Assembly: GCA_964057225.1 (NCBI GenBank) | Contig: OZ059900.1 | Coordinates: forward strand, 444,501 to 508,500 | Source of the DNA: Auanema rhodensis | Taxonomy: Eukaryota; Nematoda; Chromadorea; Rhabditida; Rhabditidae | Reading direction: 5' to 3' | DNA: 64,000 nt | Part shown: positions 42,101 through 56,400 of the stretch, one piece after another | Position numbering within the stretch: position 1 is the stretch's first letter | Layout of the letters: every line of letters begins with the position of its first letter | The notes under the pieces: generated by a model | The model's input: only the letters and a program-made list of their open reading frames with translations | Databases searched by the model: none | Told to the model about the DNA's origin: nothing | Program-made: the position numbers and the translations under genes

Positions 42101-44110
42101 TCGCTCATATATATGATCAAAAGCATAGTTTTATTGTCTATAACAACAAAAGTCATCAATTAAACGCTAGTTATGTTCAAATACTGATTTTCGCTCAAAT
42201 AGCATTACTACACTAAGTATGGTCGTTTTTATGCCTTTAACACCATATACTCACCGATTTTTGGTACAAAATCTGTAATACTCGTAAATTTTGATCATAT
42301 TCGTTAAGATTTGAGAATCAAACACACAATACACAAAATCAGTCTATTTTTATGAGCTTGCACTGATATATATTCATTTTGATCAAAAAAGGTCGAAAAT
42401 AGAAAGAATTTTTGAAATTTCCGAGTTTTGAGTCCAATTTGGCTAAATCGCTCATATATATGATCAAAAGCATAGTTTTATTGTCTATGACAACAAAAGT
42501 CATTAATTAAACACTAATGATGTTTAAATCACTAAATTTCGCTCAAATAGCATTACTACACTAAGTATGGTCGTTTTTATGCCTTCAACACCATATACTC
42601 ACCGATTTTTGGTACAAAATCTGTAATACTCGTAAATTTTGATCATATTCGTTAAGATTTGAGAATCAAACACACAATACACAAAATCAGTCTATTTTTA
42701 TGAGCTTGCACTGATATAGATTCATTTTGATCAAAAAAGGTCGAAAATAGAAAGAATTTTTGAAATTTCCGAGTTTTGAGTCCAATTTGGCTGAATCGCT
42801 CATATATATGATCAAAAGCATAGTTTTATTGTCTATAACAACAAAAGTCATCAATTAAACGCTAGTGATGTTTTAATACTGAATTTCGCTCAAATAGCAT
42901 TACTACACTAAGTATGGTCGTTTTTATGCCTTTAACACCATATACTCACCGATTTTTGGTACAAAATCTGTAATACTCGTAAATTTTGATCATATTCGTT
43001 AAGATTTGAAAATCAAACACACAATAAACAAAATCAGTTTATTTTTATGAGTTTGCACTGATATATATTCATTTTGATCAAAAAAGGTCGAAAATAGAAA
43101 GAATTTTGGAAATGTCCGAGTTTTGAGTCCAATTTGGCTAAATCGCTCATATATATGATCAAAAGCATAGTTTTATTGTCTATGACAACAAAAGTCATTA
43201 ATTAAACACTAATGATGTTTAAATCACTAAATTTCGCTCAAATAGCATTACTACACTAAGTATGGTCGTTTTTATGCCTTTAACACCATATACTCACCGA
43301 TTTTTGGTACAAAATCTGTAATACTCGTAAATTTTGATCATATTCGTTAAGATTTGAGAATCAAACACACAATACACAAAATCAGTCTATTTTTATGAGT
43401 TTGCACTGATATATATTCATTTTGATCAAAAAAGGTCGAAAATAGAAAGAATTTTGGAAATGTCCGAGTTTTGAGTCGAATTTGGCTAAATCGCTCATAT
43501 ATATGATCAAAAGCATAGTTTTATTGTCTATGACAACAAAAGTCATTAATTAAACACTAATGATGTTTAAATCACTAAATTTCGCTCAAATAGCATTACT
43601 ACACTAAGTATGGTCGTTTTTATGCCTTTAACACCATATACTCACCGATTTTTGGTACAAAATCTGTAATACTCGTAAATTTTGATCATATTCGTTAAGA
43701 TTTGAGAATCAAACACACAATACACAAAATCAGTCTATTTTTATGAGCTTGCACTGATATAGATTCATTTTGATCAAAAAAGGTCGAAAATAGAAAGAAT
43801 TTTTGAAATTTCCGAGTTTTGAGTCCAATTTGGCTGAATCGCTCATATATATGATCAAAAGCATAGTTTTATTGTCTATAACAACAAAAATCATCAATTA
43901 AACGCTAGTGATGTTTTAATACTGAATTTCGCTCAAATAGCATTACTACACTAAGTATGGTCGTTTTTATGCCTTTAACACCATATACTCACCGATTTTT
44001 GGTACAAAATCTGTAATACTCGTAAATTTTGATCATATTCGTTAAGATTTGAAAATCAAACACACAATAAACAAAATCAGTTCATTTTTATGAGTTTGCA
44101 CTGATATATA
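36120..44110. repeat. M block elaborated into a 12-monomer HOR (4169 bp)
   Basis: There are 23 monomers. From 36815 the order is M3 M1 M2 M6 M1 M2 M7 M8 M2 M6 M1 M2, and it restarts at 40984 and runs nine monomers to 44110. M7 is a GGAAATG monomer with a type-b tail. M8 is the same but with GAGTCGAATTTGG. Markers 4169 bp apart are GCTGGTG (36955, 41124) and TTCAACACC (38415, 42584). GTTATGTTC marks M6 at 38001, 40086 and 42170. The first eight monomers (36120-38898) also match 28826-31604 at +7294. Confidence 0.86.
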
Positions 44111-44805
44111 TTCATTTTGATCAAAAAAGGTCGAAAATAGAAAGAATTTTTGAATTTTCCGAGTTTTGAGTCCAATTGGGCTAAATCGCTTATATATATG
44201 ATCAAAAGCATAGTTTTATTGTCTATGACAACAAAAGTCATTAATTAAACACTAATGATGTTTAAATCACTAAATTTCGCTCAAATAGCATTACTACACT
44301 AAGTATGGTCGTTTTTATGCCTTTAACACCATATACTCACCGATTTTTGGTACAAAATCTGTAATACTCGTAAATTTTGATCATATTCGTTAAGATTTGA
44401 GAATCAAACACACAATACACAAAATCAGTCTATTTTTATGAGCTTGCACTGATATATATTCATTTTGATCAAAAAAGGTCGAAAATAGAAAGAATTTTTG
44501 AAATTTCCGAGTTTTGAGTCCAATTTGGCTAAATCGCTCATATATATGATCAAAAGCATAGTTTTATTGTCTATAACAACAAAAGTCATTAATTAAACGC
44601 TAGTGATGTTTAAATACTGATTTTCGCTCAAATAGCATTACTACACTAAGTATGGTCGTTTTTATGCCTTTAACACCATATACTCACCGATTTTTGGTAC
44701 AAAATCTGTAATACTTGTAAATTTTGATCATATTCGTTAAGATTCGAGAATCAAACACATAATACACGAAATGAGTCTATTTTTATGAGTTTGCACTGAT
44801 ATTTA
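44111..44805. repeat. Two transition monomers before the S block
   Basis: The monomer at 44111 is type b with GAATTTTCC, AATTGGGC and the altered palindrome TTATATATATG. It recurs at 49669 and, with small changes, at 56269 and 58702. The monomer at 44459 combines a type-b-like GTCATTAATTAAACGC with a type-a remainder and ends with ACTTGTAAA and GATTCGAG, the entry into S-type sequence. It looks like a recombinant. Confidence 0.75.
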
Positions 44806-46889
44806 TTTATTTTGATCAAAAAAGGTCGAAAATAGAAAGAATTTTTGAATTTTCCGAGTTTTGAGTCCAATTGGGCTAAATCGCTCATATATATGATCAA
44901 AAGCATAGTTTTACTGTCTATAACAACAAAAGTCATCAATTAAACGCTAGTGATAATTAAATACTGATTTTCGCTCAAATAGCATTACTACACTAAGTAT
45001 GGTCGTTTTTATGCCTTTAACACCATATACTCACCGATTTTTGGTACAAAATCTGTAATACTTGTAAATTTTGATCATATTCGTTAAGATTCGAGAATCA
45101 AACACATAATACACGAAATAAGTCTATTTTTATGAGTTTGCACTGATATTTATTTATTTTGATCAAAAAAGGTCGAAAATAGAAAGAATTTTTGAATTTT
45201 CCGAGTTTTGAGTCCAATTGGGCTAAATCGCTCATATATATGATCAAAAGCATAGTTTTACTGTCTATAACAACAAAAGTCATCAATTAAACGCTAGTGA
45301 TATTTAAATACTGATTTTCGCTCAAGTAGCATTACTACACTAAGTATGGTCGTTTTTATGCCTTTAACACCATGTACTCACCGATTTTTGGTACAAAATC
45401 TGTAATACTTGTAAATTTTGATCATATTCGTTAAGATTTGAGAATCAAACATACAATACACAAAATCAGTCTATTTTTATGAGCTTGCACTGATATATAT
45501 TCATTTTGATCAAAAAAGGTCGAAAATAGAAAGAATTTTTGAAATTTCCGAGTTTTGAGCCCAATTGGGCTAAATCGCTCATATATATGATCAAAAGCAT
45601 AGTTTTTTTGTCTATGATAACAAAAGTCTTTGAATATACACTAATAATGTTTAAATCACTGAATTTCACTCAAATAGCATTACTACACTAAGTATGGTCG
45701 TTTTTATGCCTCTAACACCATATACTCACCGATTTTTGGTACAAAATCTGTAATACTTGTAAATTTTGATCATATTCGTTAAGATTCGAGAATCAAACAC
45801 ATAATACACGAAATAAGTCTATTTTTATGAGTTTGCACTGATTATTATTCATTTTGATCAAAAAAGGTCGAAAATAGAAAGAATTTTTGAAATTTCCGAG
45901 TTTTGAGTCCAATTGGGCTAAATCGCTCATATATATGATCAAAAACATAGTTTTATTGTCTATAACAACAAAAGTCATCAATTAAACGCTAGTGATGTTT
46001 AAATACTGATTTTCGCTCAAATAGCATTACTACACTAAGTATGGTCGTTTTTATGCCTTTAACACCATATACTCACCGATTTTTGGTACAAAATCTGTGA
46101 TACTCGTAAATTTTGATCATATTCGGTGAGATTCGAGAATCAAACACACAATACACGAAATAAGTTTATTTTTACGAGTTTGCACTGATATTTATTCATT
46201 TTGATCAAAAAAGGTCGAAAATAGAAAGAATTTTTGAAATTTCCGAGTTTTGAGTCTAATTTGGCTAAATCGCTCATATATATGATCAAAAGCATAGTTT
46301 TATTGTCTATGATAACAAAAGTCTTCAAATATACACTAATAATGTTTAAATCACTGAATTTCACTCAAATAGCATTACTACACTAAGTATGGTCGTTTTT
46401 ATGCCTTTAACACCATATACTCACCGATTTTTGGTACAAAATCTGTAATACTTGTAAATTTTGATCATATTTGTTAAGATTTGAGAATCAAACACACAAT
46501 ACACAAAATCAGTATATTTTTATGAGTTTGCACTGATATATATTCATTTTGATCAAAAAAGGTCGAAAATAGAAAGAATTTTGGAAATGTCCGAGTTTTG
46601 AGTCGAATTTGGCTAAATCGCTCATATATATGATCAAAAGCATAGTTTTACTGTCTATAACAACAAAAGTCATCAATTAAACGCTAGTGATATTTAAATA
46701 CTGATTTTCGCTCAAGTAGCATTACTACACTAAGTATGGTCGTTTTTATGCCTTTAACACCATATACTCACCGATTTTTGGTACAAAATCTGTAATACTC
46801 GTAAATTTTGATCATATTCGTTAAGATTTGAGAATCAAACACACAATGCACAAAATCAGTCTATTTTTATGAGCTTGCACTGATATAGA
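44806..46889. repeat. S block, first copy: six divergent monomers
   Basis: Starts are 44806, 45153, 45500, 45848, 46195 and 46543 (S1-S6). Shared unusual marks are GATTCGAGAATC with ACACATAATACACG, GATATTTATTTATTTTG at the monomer junction, and TTTTACTG. S3 and S5 are type c (CTTTGAATATACAC, CTTCAAATATACAC). S4 starts after GATTATTATTC and carries AAAACATAG and ATTCGGTGAG. S6 has GAGTCGAATTTGG and CAAGTAGC. These are the most divergent monomers in the window. In S1, S2 and S4 the usual TCAGTC of the tail reads TGAGTC or TAAGTC. Confidence 0.85.
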
Positions 46890-49800
46890 TTCATTTTGAT
46901 CAAAAAAGGTCGAAAATAGAAAGAATTTTTGAAATTTCCGAGTTTTGAGTCCAATTTGGCTGAATCGCTCATATATATGATCAAAAGCATAGTTTTATTG
47001 TCTATAACAACAAAAGTCATCAATTAAACGCTAGTGATGTTTTAATACTGAATTTCGCTCAAATAGCATTACTACACTAAGTATGGTCGTTTTTATGCCT
47101 TTAACACCATATACTCACCGATTTTTGGTACAAAATCTGTAATACTCGTAAATTTTGATCATATTCGTTAAGATTTGAAAATCAAACACACAATAAACAA
47201 AATCAGTTTATTTTTATGAGTTTGCACTGATATATATTCATTTTGATCAAAAAAGGTCGAAAATAGAAAGAATTTTTGAAATTTCCGAGTTTTGAGTCCA
47301 ATTTGGCTGAATCGCTCATATATATGATCAAAAGCATAGTTTTATTGTCTATAACAACAAAAGTCATCAATTGAACGCTAGTGATGTTTTAATACTGAAT
47401 TTCGCTCAAATAGCATTACTACACTAAGTATGGTCGTTTTTATGCCTTTAACACCATATACTCACCGATTTTTGGTACAAAATCTGTAATACTCGTAAAT
47501 TTTGATCATATTCGTTAAGATTTGAGAATCAAACACACAATAAACAAAATCAGTTTATTTTTATGAGTTTGCACTGATATATATTCATTTTGATCAAAAA
47601 AGGTCGAAAATAGAAAGAATTTTGGAAATGTCCGAGTTTTGAGTCCAATTTGGCTAAATCGCTCATATATATGATCAAAAGCATAGTTTTATTGTCTATA
47701 ACAACAAAAGTCATCAATTAAACGCTAGTGATGTTCAAATACTGATTTTCGCTCAAATAGCATTACTACACTAAGTATGGTCGTTTTTATGCCTTTAACA
47801 CCATATACTCACCGATTTTTGGTACAAAATCTGTAATACTCGTAAATTTTGATCATATTCGTTAAGATTTGAGAATCATACACACAATACACAAAATCAG
47901 TCTATTTTTATGAGCTTGCACTGATATATATTCATTTTGATCAAAAAAGGTCGAAAATAGAAAGAATTTTTGAAATTTCCGAGTTTTGAGTCCAATTTGG
48001 CTAAATCGCTCATATATATGATCAAAAGCATAGTTTTATTGTCTATGACAACAAAAGTCATTAATTAAACACTAATGATGTTTAAATCACTAAATTTCGC
48101 TCAAATAGCATTACTACACTAAGTATGGTCGTTTTTATGCCTTTAACACCATATACTCACCGATTTTTGGTACAAAATCTGTAATACTCGTAAATTTTGA
48201 TCATATTCGTTAAGATTTGAGAATCAAACACACAATACACAAAATCAGTCTATTTTTATGAGCTTGCACTGATATAGATTCATTTTGATCAAAAAAGGTC
48301 GAAAATAGAAAGAATTTTTGAAATTTCCGAGTTTTGAGTCCAATTTGGCTGAATCGCTCATATATATGATCAAAAGCATAGTTTTATTGTCTATAACAAC
48401 AAAAGTCATCAATTAAACGCTAGTGATGTTTTAATACTGAATTTCGCTCAAATAGCATTACTACACTAAGTATGGTCGTTTTTATGCCTTTAACACCATA
48501 TACTCACCGATTTTTGGTACAAAATCTGTAATACTCGTAAATTTTGATCATATTCGTTAAGATTTGAAAATCAAACACACAATAAACAAAATCAGTTTAT
48601 TTTTATGAGTTTGCACTGATATATATTCATTTTGATCAAAAAAGGTCGAAAATAGAAAGAATTTTGGAAATGTCCGAGTTTTGAGTCCAATTTGGCTAAA
48701 TCGCTCTTATATATGATCAAAAGCATAGTTTTATTGTCTATGACAACAAAAGTCATTAATTAAACACTAATGATGTTTAAATCACTAAATTTCGCTCAAA
48801 TAGCATTACTACACTAAGTATGGTCGTTTTTATGCCTTTAACACCATATACTCACCGATTTTTGGTACAAAATCTGTAATACTCGTAAATTTTGATCATA
48901 TTCGTTAAGATTTGAGAATCAAACACACAATACACAAAATCAGTCTATTTTTATGAGTTTGCACTGATATATATTCATTTTGATCAAAAAAGGTCGAAAA
49001 TAGAAAGAATTTTGGAAATGTCCGAGTTTTGAGTCGAATTTGGCTAAATCGCTCATATATATGATCAAAAGCATAGTTTTATTGTCTATGACAACAAAAG
49101 TCATTAATTAAACACTAATGATGTTTAAATCACTAAATTTCGCTCAAATAGCATTACTACACTAAGTATGGTCGTTTTTATGCCTTTAACACCATATACT
49201 CACCGATTTTTGGTACAAAATCTGTAATACTCGTAAATTTTGATCATATTCGTTAAGATTTGAGAATCAAACACACAATACACAAAATCAGTCTATTTTT
49301 ATGAGCTTGCACTGATATAGATTCATTTTGATCAAAAAAGGTCGAAAATAGAAAGAATTTTTGAAATTTCCGAGTTTTGAGTCCAATTTGGCTGAATCGC
49401 TCATATATATGATCAAAAGCATAGTTTTATTGTCTATAACAACAAAAGTCATCAATTAAACGCTAGTGATGTTTTAATACTGAATTTCGCTCAAATAGCA
49501 TTACTACACTAAGTATGGTCGTTTTTATGCCTTTAACACCATATACTCACCGATTTTTGGTACAAAATCTGTAATACTCGTAAATTTTGATCATATTCGT
49601 TAAGATTTGAAAATCAAACACACAATAAACAAAATCAGTTTATTTTTATGAGTTTGCACTGATATATATTCATTTTGATCAAAAAAGGTCGAAAATAGAA
49701 AGAATTTTTGAATTTTCCGAGTTTTGAGTCCAATTGGGCTAAATCGCTTATATATATGATCAAAAGCATAGTTTTATTGTCTATGACAACAAAAGTCATT

Positions 49801-50363
49801 AATTAAACACTAATGATGTTTAAATCACTAAATTTCGCTCAAATAGCATTACTACACTAAGTATGGTCGTTTTTATGCCTTTAACACCATATACTCACCG
49901 ATTTTTGGTACAAAATCTGTAATACTCGTAAATTTTGATCATATTCGTTAAGATTTGAGAATCAAACACACAATAAACAAAATCAGTTTATTTTTATGAG
50001 TTTGCACTGATATATATTCATTTTGATCAAAAAAGGTCGAAAATAGAAAGAATTTTGGAAATGTCCGAGTTTTGAGTCCAATTTGGCTAAATCGCTCATA
50101 TATATGATCAAAAGCATAGTTTTATTGTCTATAACAACAAAAGTCATCAATTAAACGCTAGTGATGTTCAAATACTGATTTTCGCTCAAATAGCATTACT
50201 ACACTAAGTATGGTCGTTTTTATGCCTTTAACACCATATACTCACCGATTTTTGGTACAAAATCTGTAATACTTGTAAATTTTGATCATATTCGTTAAGA
50301 TTCGAGAATCAAACACATAATACACGAAATGAGTCTATTTTTATGAGTTTGCACTGATATTTA
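46890..50363. repeat. M-type monomers between S copies (10 monomers)
   Basis: The order is M2, M2 with CAATTGAACGC (47237), M6 with tail AATCATACAC (47584), M1, M2, M7 with CGCTCTTATATATG (48626), M8, M2, M9, and a final GGAAATG monomer (50017) whose tail switches to ACTTGTAAA and GATTCGAG. The same series follows the other complete S copy (53490 onward) at +6600 and recurs from 61479 at +14589 (7989 beyond the second). Confidence 0.86.
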
Positions 50364-51405
50364 TTTATTTTGATCAAAAAAGGTCGAAAATAGAAAGAAT
50401 TTTTGAATTTTCCGAGTTTTGAGTCCAATTGGGCTAAATCGCTCATATATATGATCAAAAGCATAGTTTTACTGTCTATAACAACAAAAGTCATCAATTA
50501 AACGCTAGTGATAATTAAATACTGATTTTCGCTCAAATAGCATTACTACACTAAGTATGGTCGTTTTTATGCCTTTAACACCATATACTCACCGATTTTT
50601 GGTACAAAATCTGTAATACTTGTAAATTTTGATCATATTCGTTAAGATTCGAGAATCAAACACATAATACACGAAATAAGTCTATTTTTATGAGTTTGCA
50701 CTGATATTTATTTATTTTGATCAAAAAAGGTCGAAAATAGAAAGAATTTTTGAATTTTCCGAGTTTTGAGTCCAATTGGGCTAAATCGCTCATATATATG
50801 ATCAAAAGCATAGTTTTACTGTCTATAACAACAAAAGTCATCAATTAAACGCTAGTGATATTTAAATACTGATTTTCGCTCAAGTAGCATTACTACACTA
50901 AGTATGGTCGTTTTTATGCCTTTAACACCATGTACTCACCGATTTTTGGTACAAAATCTGTAATACTTGTAAATTTTGATCATATTCGTTAAGATTTGAG
51001 AATCAAACATACAATACACAAAATCAGTCTATTTTTATGAGCTTGCACTGATATATATTCATTTTGATCAAAAAAGGTCGAAAATAGAAAGAATTTTTGA
51101 AATTTCCGAGTTTTGAGCCCAATTGGGCTAAATCGCTCATATATATGATCAAAAGCATAGTTTTTTTGTCTATGATAACAAAAGTCTTTGAATATACACT
51201 AATAATGTTTAAATCACTGAATTTCACTCAAATAGCATTACTACACTAAGTATGGTCGTTTTTATGCCTTTAACACCATATACTCACCGATTTTTGGTAC
51301 AAAATCTGTAATACTTGTAAATTTTGATCATATTCGTTAAGATTCGAGAATCAAACACATAATACACGAAATGAGTCTATTTTTATGAGTTTGCACTGAT
51401 ATTTA
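50364..51405. repeat. S block, partial copy: S1-S3 only
   Basis: Three monomers (1042 bp) repeat 44806-45847 at +5558 and are followed directly by another S1-S3 at +1042. The third monomer has GCCTTTAACACC (about 51266), while the equivalent monomers at 45708 and 52308 read GCCTCTAACACC. The partial copy is therefore not a simple copy of the whole trimer; it was joined or converted within the third monomer. Confidence 0.85.
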
Positions 51406-53489
51406 TTTATTTTGATCAAAAAAGGTCGAAAATAGAAAGAATTTTTGAATTTTCCGAGTTTTGAGTCCAATTGGGCTAAATCGCTCATATATATGATCAA
51501 AAGCATAGTTTTACTGTCTATAACAACAAAAGTCATCAATTAAACGCTAGTGATAATTAAATACTGATTTTCGCTCAAATAGCATTACTACACTAAGTAT
51601 GGTCGTTTTTATGCCTTTAACACCATATACTCACCGATTTTTGGTACAAAATCTGTAATACTTGTAAATTTTGATCATATTCGTTAAGATTCGAGAATCA
51701 AACACATAATACACGAAATAAGTCTATTTTTATGAGTTTGCACTGATATTTATTTATTTTGATCAAAAAAGGTCGAAAATAGAAAGAATTTTTGAATTTT
51801 CCGAGTTTTGAGTCCAATTGGGCTAAATCGCTCATATATATGATCAAAAGCATAGTTTTACTGTCTATAACAACAAAAGTCATCAATTAAACGCTAGTGA
51901 TATTTAAATACTGATTTTCGCTCAAGTAGCATTACTACACTAAGTATGGTCGTTTTTATGCCTTTAACACCATGTACTCACCGATTTTTGGTACAAAATC
52001 TGTAATACTTGTAAATTTTGATCATATTCGTTAAGATTTGAGAATCAAACATACAATACACAAAATCAGTCTATTTTTATGAGCTTGCACTGATATATAT
52101 TCATTTTGATCAAAAAAGGTCGAAAATAGAAAGAATTTTTGAAATTTCCGAGTTTTGAGCCCAATTGGGCTAAATCGCTCATATATATGATCAAAAGCAT
52201 AGTTTTTTTGTCTATGATAACAAAAGTCTTTGAATATACACTAATAATGTTTAAATCACTGAATTTCACTCAAATAGCATTACTACACTAAGTATGGTCG
52301 TTTTTATGCCTCTAACACCATATACTCACCGATTTTTGGTACAAAATCTGTAATACTTGTAAATTTTGATCATATTCGTTAAGATTCGAGAATCAAACAC
52401 ATAATACACGAAATAAGTCTATTTTTATGAGTTTGCACTGATTATTATTCATTTTGATCAAAAAAGGTCGAAAATAGAAAGAATTTTTGAAATTTCCGAG
52501 TTTTGAGTCCAATTGGGCTAAATCGCTCATATATATGATCAAAAACATAGTTTTATTGTCTATAACAACAAAAGTCATCAATTAAACGCTAGTGATGTTT
52601 AAATACTGATTTTCGCTCAAATAGCATTACTACACTAAGTATGGTCGTTTTTATGCCTTTAACACCATATACTCACCGATTTTTGGTACAAAATCTGTGA
52701 TACTCGTAAATTTTGATCATATTCGGTGAGATTCGAGAATCAAACACACAATACACGAAATAAGTTTATTTTTACGAGTTTGCACTGATATTTATTCATT
52801 TTGATCAAAAAAGGTCGAAAATAGAAAGAATTTTTGAAATTTCCGAGTTTTGAGTCTAATTTGGCTAAATCGCTCATATATATGATCAAAAGCATAGTTT
52901 TATTGTCTATGATAACAAAAGTCTTCAAATATACACTAATAATGTTTAAATCACTGAATTTCACTCAAATAGCATTACTACACTAAGTATGGTCGTTTTT
53001 ATGCCTTTAACACCATATACTCACCGATTTTTGGTACAAAATCTGTAATACTTGTAAATTTTGATCATATTTGTTAAGATTTGAGAATCAAACACACAAT
53101 ACACAAAATCAGTATATTTTTATGAGTTTGCACTGATATATATTCATTTTGATCAAAAAAGGTCGAAAATAGAAAGAATTTTGGAAATGTCCGAGTTTTG
53201 AGTCGAATTTGGCTAAATCGCTCATATATATGATCAAAAGCATAGTTTTACTGTCTATAACAACAAAAGTCATCAATTAAACGCTAGTGATATTTAAATA
53301 CTGATTTTCGCTCAAGTAGCATTACTACACTAAGTATGGTCGTTTTTATGCCTTTAACACCATATACTCACCGATTTTTGGTACAAAATCTGTAATACTC
53401 GTAAATTTTGATCATATTCGTTAAGATTTGAGAATCAAACACACAATGCACAAAATCAGTCTATTTTTATGAGCTTGCACTGATATAGA
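51406..53489. repeat. S block, second full copy: S1-S6
   Basis: It repeats 44806-46889 at +6600, including rare marks GCCTCTAAC (52308), GATTATTATTC (52439), ATTCGGTGAG (52721), CAGTATATTT (53111) and ACAATGCAC (53443). The match continues through the next M-type monomers to about 56870, where the first copy switches to ACTTGTAAA and the second keeps ACTCGTAAA. The duplicated tract is thus at least about 5.5 kb. Confidence 0.87.
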
Positions 53490-56400
53490 TTCATTTTGAT
53501 CAAAAAAGGTCGAAAATAGAAAGAATTTTTGAAATTTCCGAGTTTTGAGTCCAATTTGGCTGAATCGCTCATATATATGATCAAAAGCATAGTTTTATTG
53601 TCTATAACAACAAAAGTCATCAATTAAACGCTAGTGATGTTTTAATACTGAATTTCGCTCAAATAGCATTACTACACTAAGTATGGTCGTTTTTATGCCT
53701 TTAACACCATATACTCACCGATTTTTGGTACAAAATCTGTAATACTCGTAAATTTTGATCATATTCGTTAAGATTTGAAAATCAAACACACAATAAACAA
53801 AATCAGTTTATTTTTATGAGTTTGCACTGATATATATTCATTTTGATCAAAAAAGGTCGAAAATAGAAAGAATTTTTGAAATTTCCGAGTTTTGAGTCCA
53901 ATTTGGCTGAATCGCTCATATATATGATCAAAAGCATAGTTTTATTGTCTATAACAACAAAAGTCATCAATTGAACGCTAGTGATGTTTTAATACTGAAT
54001 TTCGCTCAAATAGCATTACTACACTAAGTATGGTCGTTTTTATGCCTTTAACACCATATACTCACCGATTTTTGGTACAAAATCTGTAATACTCGTAAAT
54101 TTTGATCATATTCGTTAAGATTTGAGAATCAAACACACAATAAACAAAATCAGTTTATTTTTATGAGTTTGCACTGATATATATTCATTTTGATCAAAAA
54201 AGGTCGAAAATAGAAAGAATTTTGGAAATGTCCGAGTTTTGAGTCCAATTTGGCTAAATCGCTCATATATATGATCAAAAGCATAGTTTTATTGTCTATA
54301 ACAACAAAAGTCATCAATTAAACGCTAGTGATGTTCAAATACTGATTTTCGCTCAAATAGCATTACTACACTAAGTATGGTCGTTTTTATGCCTTTAACA
54401 CCATATACTCACCGATTTTTGGTACAAAATCTGTAATACTCGTAAATTTTGATCATATTCGTTAAGATTTGAGAATCATACACACAATACACAAAATCAG
54501 TCTATTTTTATGAGCTTGCACTGATATATATTCATTTTGATCAAAAAAGGTCGAAAATAGAAAGAATTTTTGAAATTTCCGAGTTTTGAGTCCAATTTGG
54601 CTAAATCGCTCATATATATGATCAAAAGCATAGTTTTATTGTCTATGACAACAAAAGTCATTAATTAAACACTAATGATGTTTAAATCACTAAATTTCGC
54701 TCAAATAGCATTACTACACTAAGTATGGTCGTTTTTATGCCTTTAACACCATATACTCACCGATTTTTGGTACAAAATCTGTAATACTCGTAAATTTTGA
54801 TCATATTCGTTAAGATTTGAGAATCAAACACACAATACACAAAATCAGTCTATTTTTATGAGCTTGCACTGATATAGATTCATTTTGATCAAAAAAGGTC
54901 GAAAATAGAAAGAATTTTTGAAATTTCCGAGTTTTGAGTCCAATTTGGCTGAATCGCTCATATATATGATCAAAAGCATAGTTTTATTGTCTATAACAAC
55001 AAAAGTCATCAATTAAACGCTAGTGATGTTTTAATACTGAATTTCGCTCAAATAGCATTACTACACTAAGTATGGTCGTTTTTATGCCTTTAACACCATA
55101 TACTCACCGATTTTTGGTACAAAATCTGTAATACTCGTAAATTTTGATCATATTCGTTAAGATTTGAAAATCAAACACACAATAAACAAAATCAGTTTAT
55201 TTTTATGAGTTTGCACTGATATATATTCATTTTGATCAAAAAAGGTCGAAAATAGAAAGAATTTTGGAAATGTCCGAGTTTTGAGTCCAATTTGGCTAAA
55301 TCGCTCTTATATATGATCAAAAGCATAGTTTTATTGTCTATGACAACAAAAGTCATTAATTAAACACTAATGATGTTTAAATCACTAAATTTCGCTCAAA
55401 TAGCATTACTACACTAAGTATGGTCGTTTTTATGCCTTTAACACCATATACTCACCGATTTTTGGTACAAAATCTGTAATACTCGTAAATTTTGATCATA
55501 TTCGTTAAGATTTGAGAATCAAACACACAATACACAAAATCAGTCTATTTTTATGAGTTTGCACTGATATATATTCATTTTGATCAAAAAAGGTCGAAAA
55601 TAGAAAGAATTTTGGAAATGTCCGAGTTTTGAGTCGAATTTGGCTAAATCGCTCATATATATGATCAAAAGCATAGTTTTATTGTCTATGACAACAAAAG
55701 TCATTAATTAAACACTAATGATGTTTAAATCACTAAATTTCGCTCAAATAGCATTACTACACTAAGTATGGTCGTTTTTATGCCTTTAACACCATATACT
55801 CACCGATTTTTGGTACAAAATCTGTAATACTCGTAAATTTTGATCATATTCGTTAAGATTTGAGAATCAAACACACAATACACAAAATCAGTCTATTTTT
55901 ATGAGCTTGCACTGATATAGATTCATTTTGATCAAAAAAGGTCGAAAATAGAAAGAATTTTTGAAATTTCCGAGTTTTGAGTCCAATTTGGCTGAATCGC
56001 TCATATATATGATCAAAAGCATAGTTTTATTGTCTATAACAACAAAAGTCATCAATTAAACGCTAGTGATGTTTTAATACTGAATTTCGCTCAAATAGCA
56101 TTACTACACTAAGTATGGTCGTTTTTATGCCTTTAACACCATATACTCACCGATTTTTGGTACAAAATCTGTAATACTCGTAAATTTTGATCATATTCGT
56201 TAAGATTTGAAAATCAAACACACAATAAACAAAATCAGTTTATTTTTATGAGTTTGCACTGATATATATTCATTTTGATCAAAAAAGGTCGAAAATAGAA
56301 AGAATTTTTGAATTTTCCGAGTTTTGAGTCCAATTGGGCTAAATCGCTTATATATATGATCAAAAGCATAGTTTTATTGTCTATGACAACAAAAGTCATT

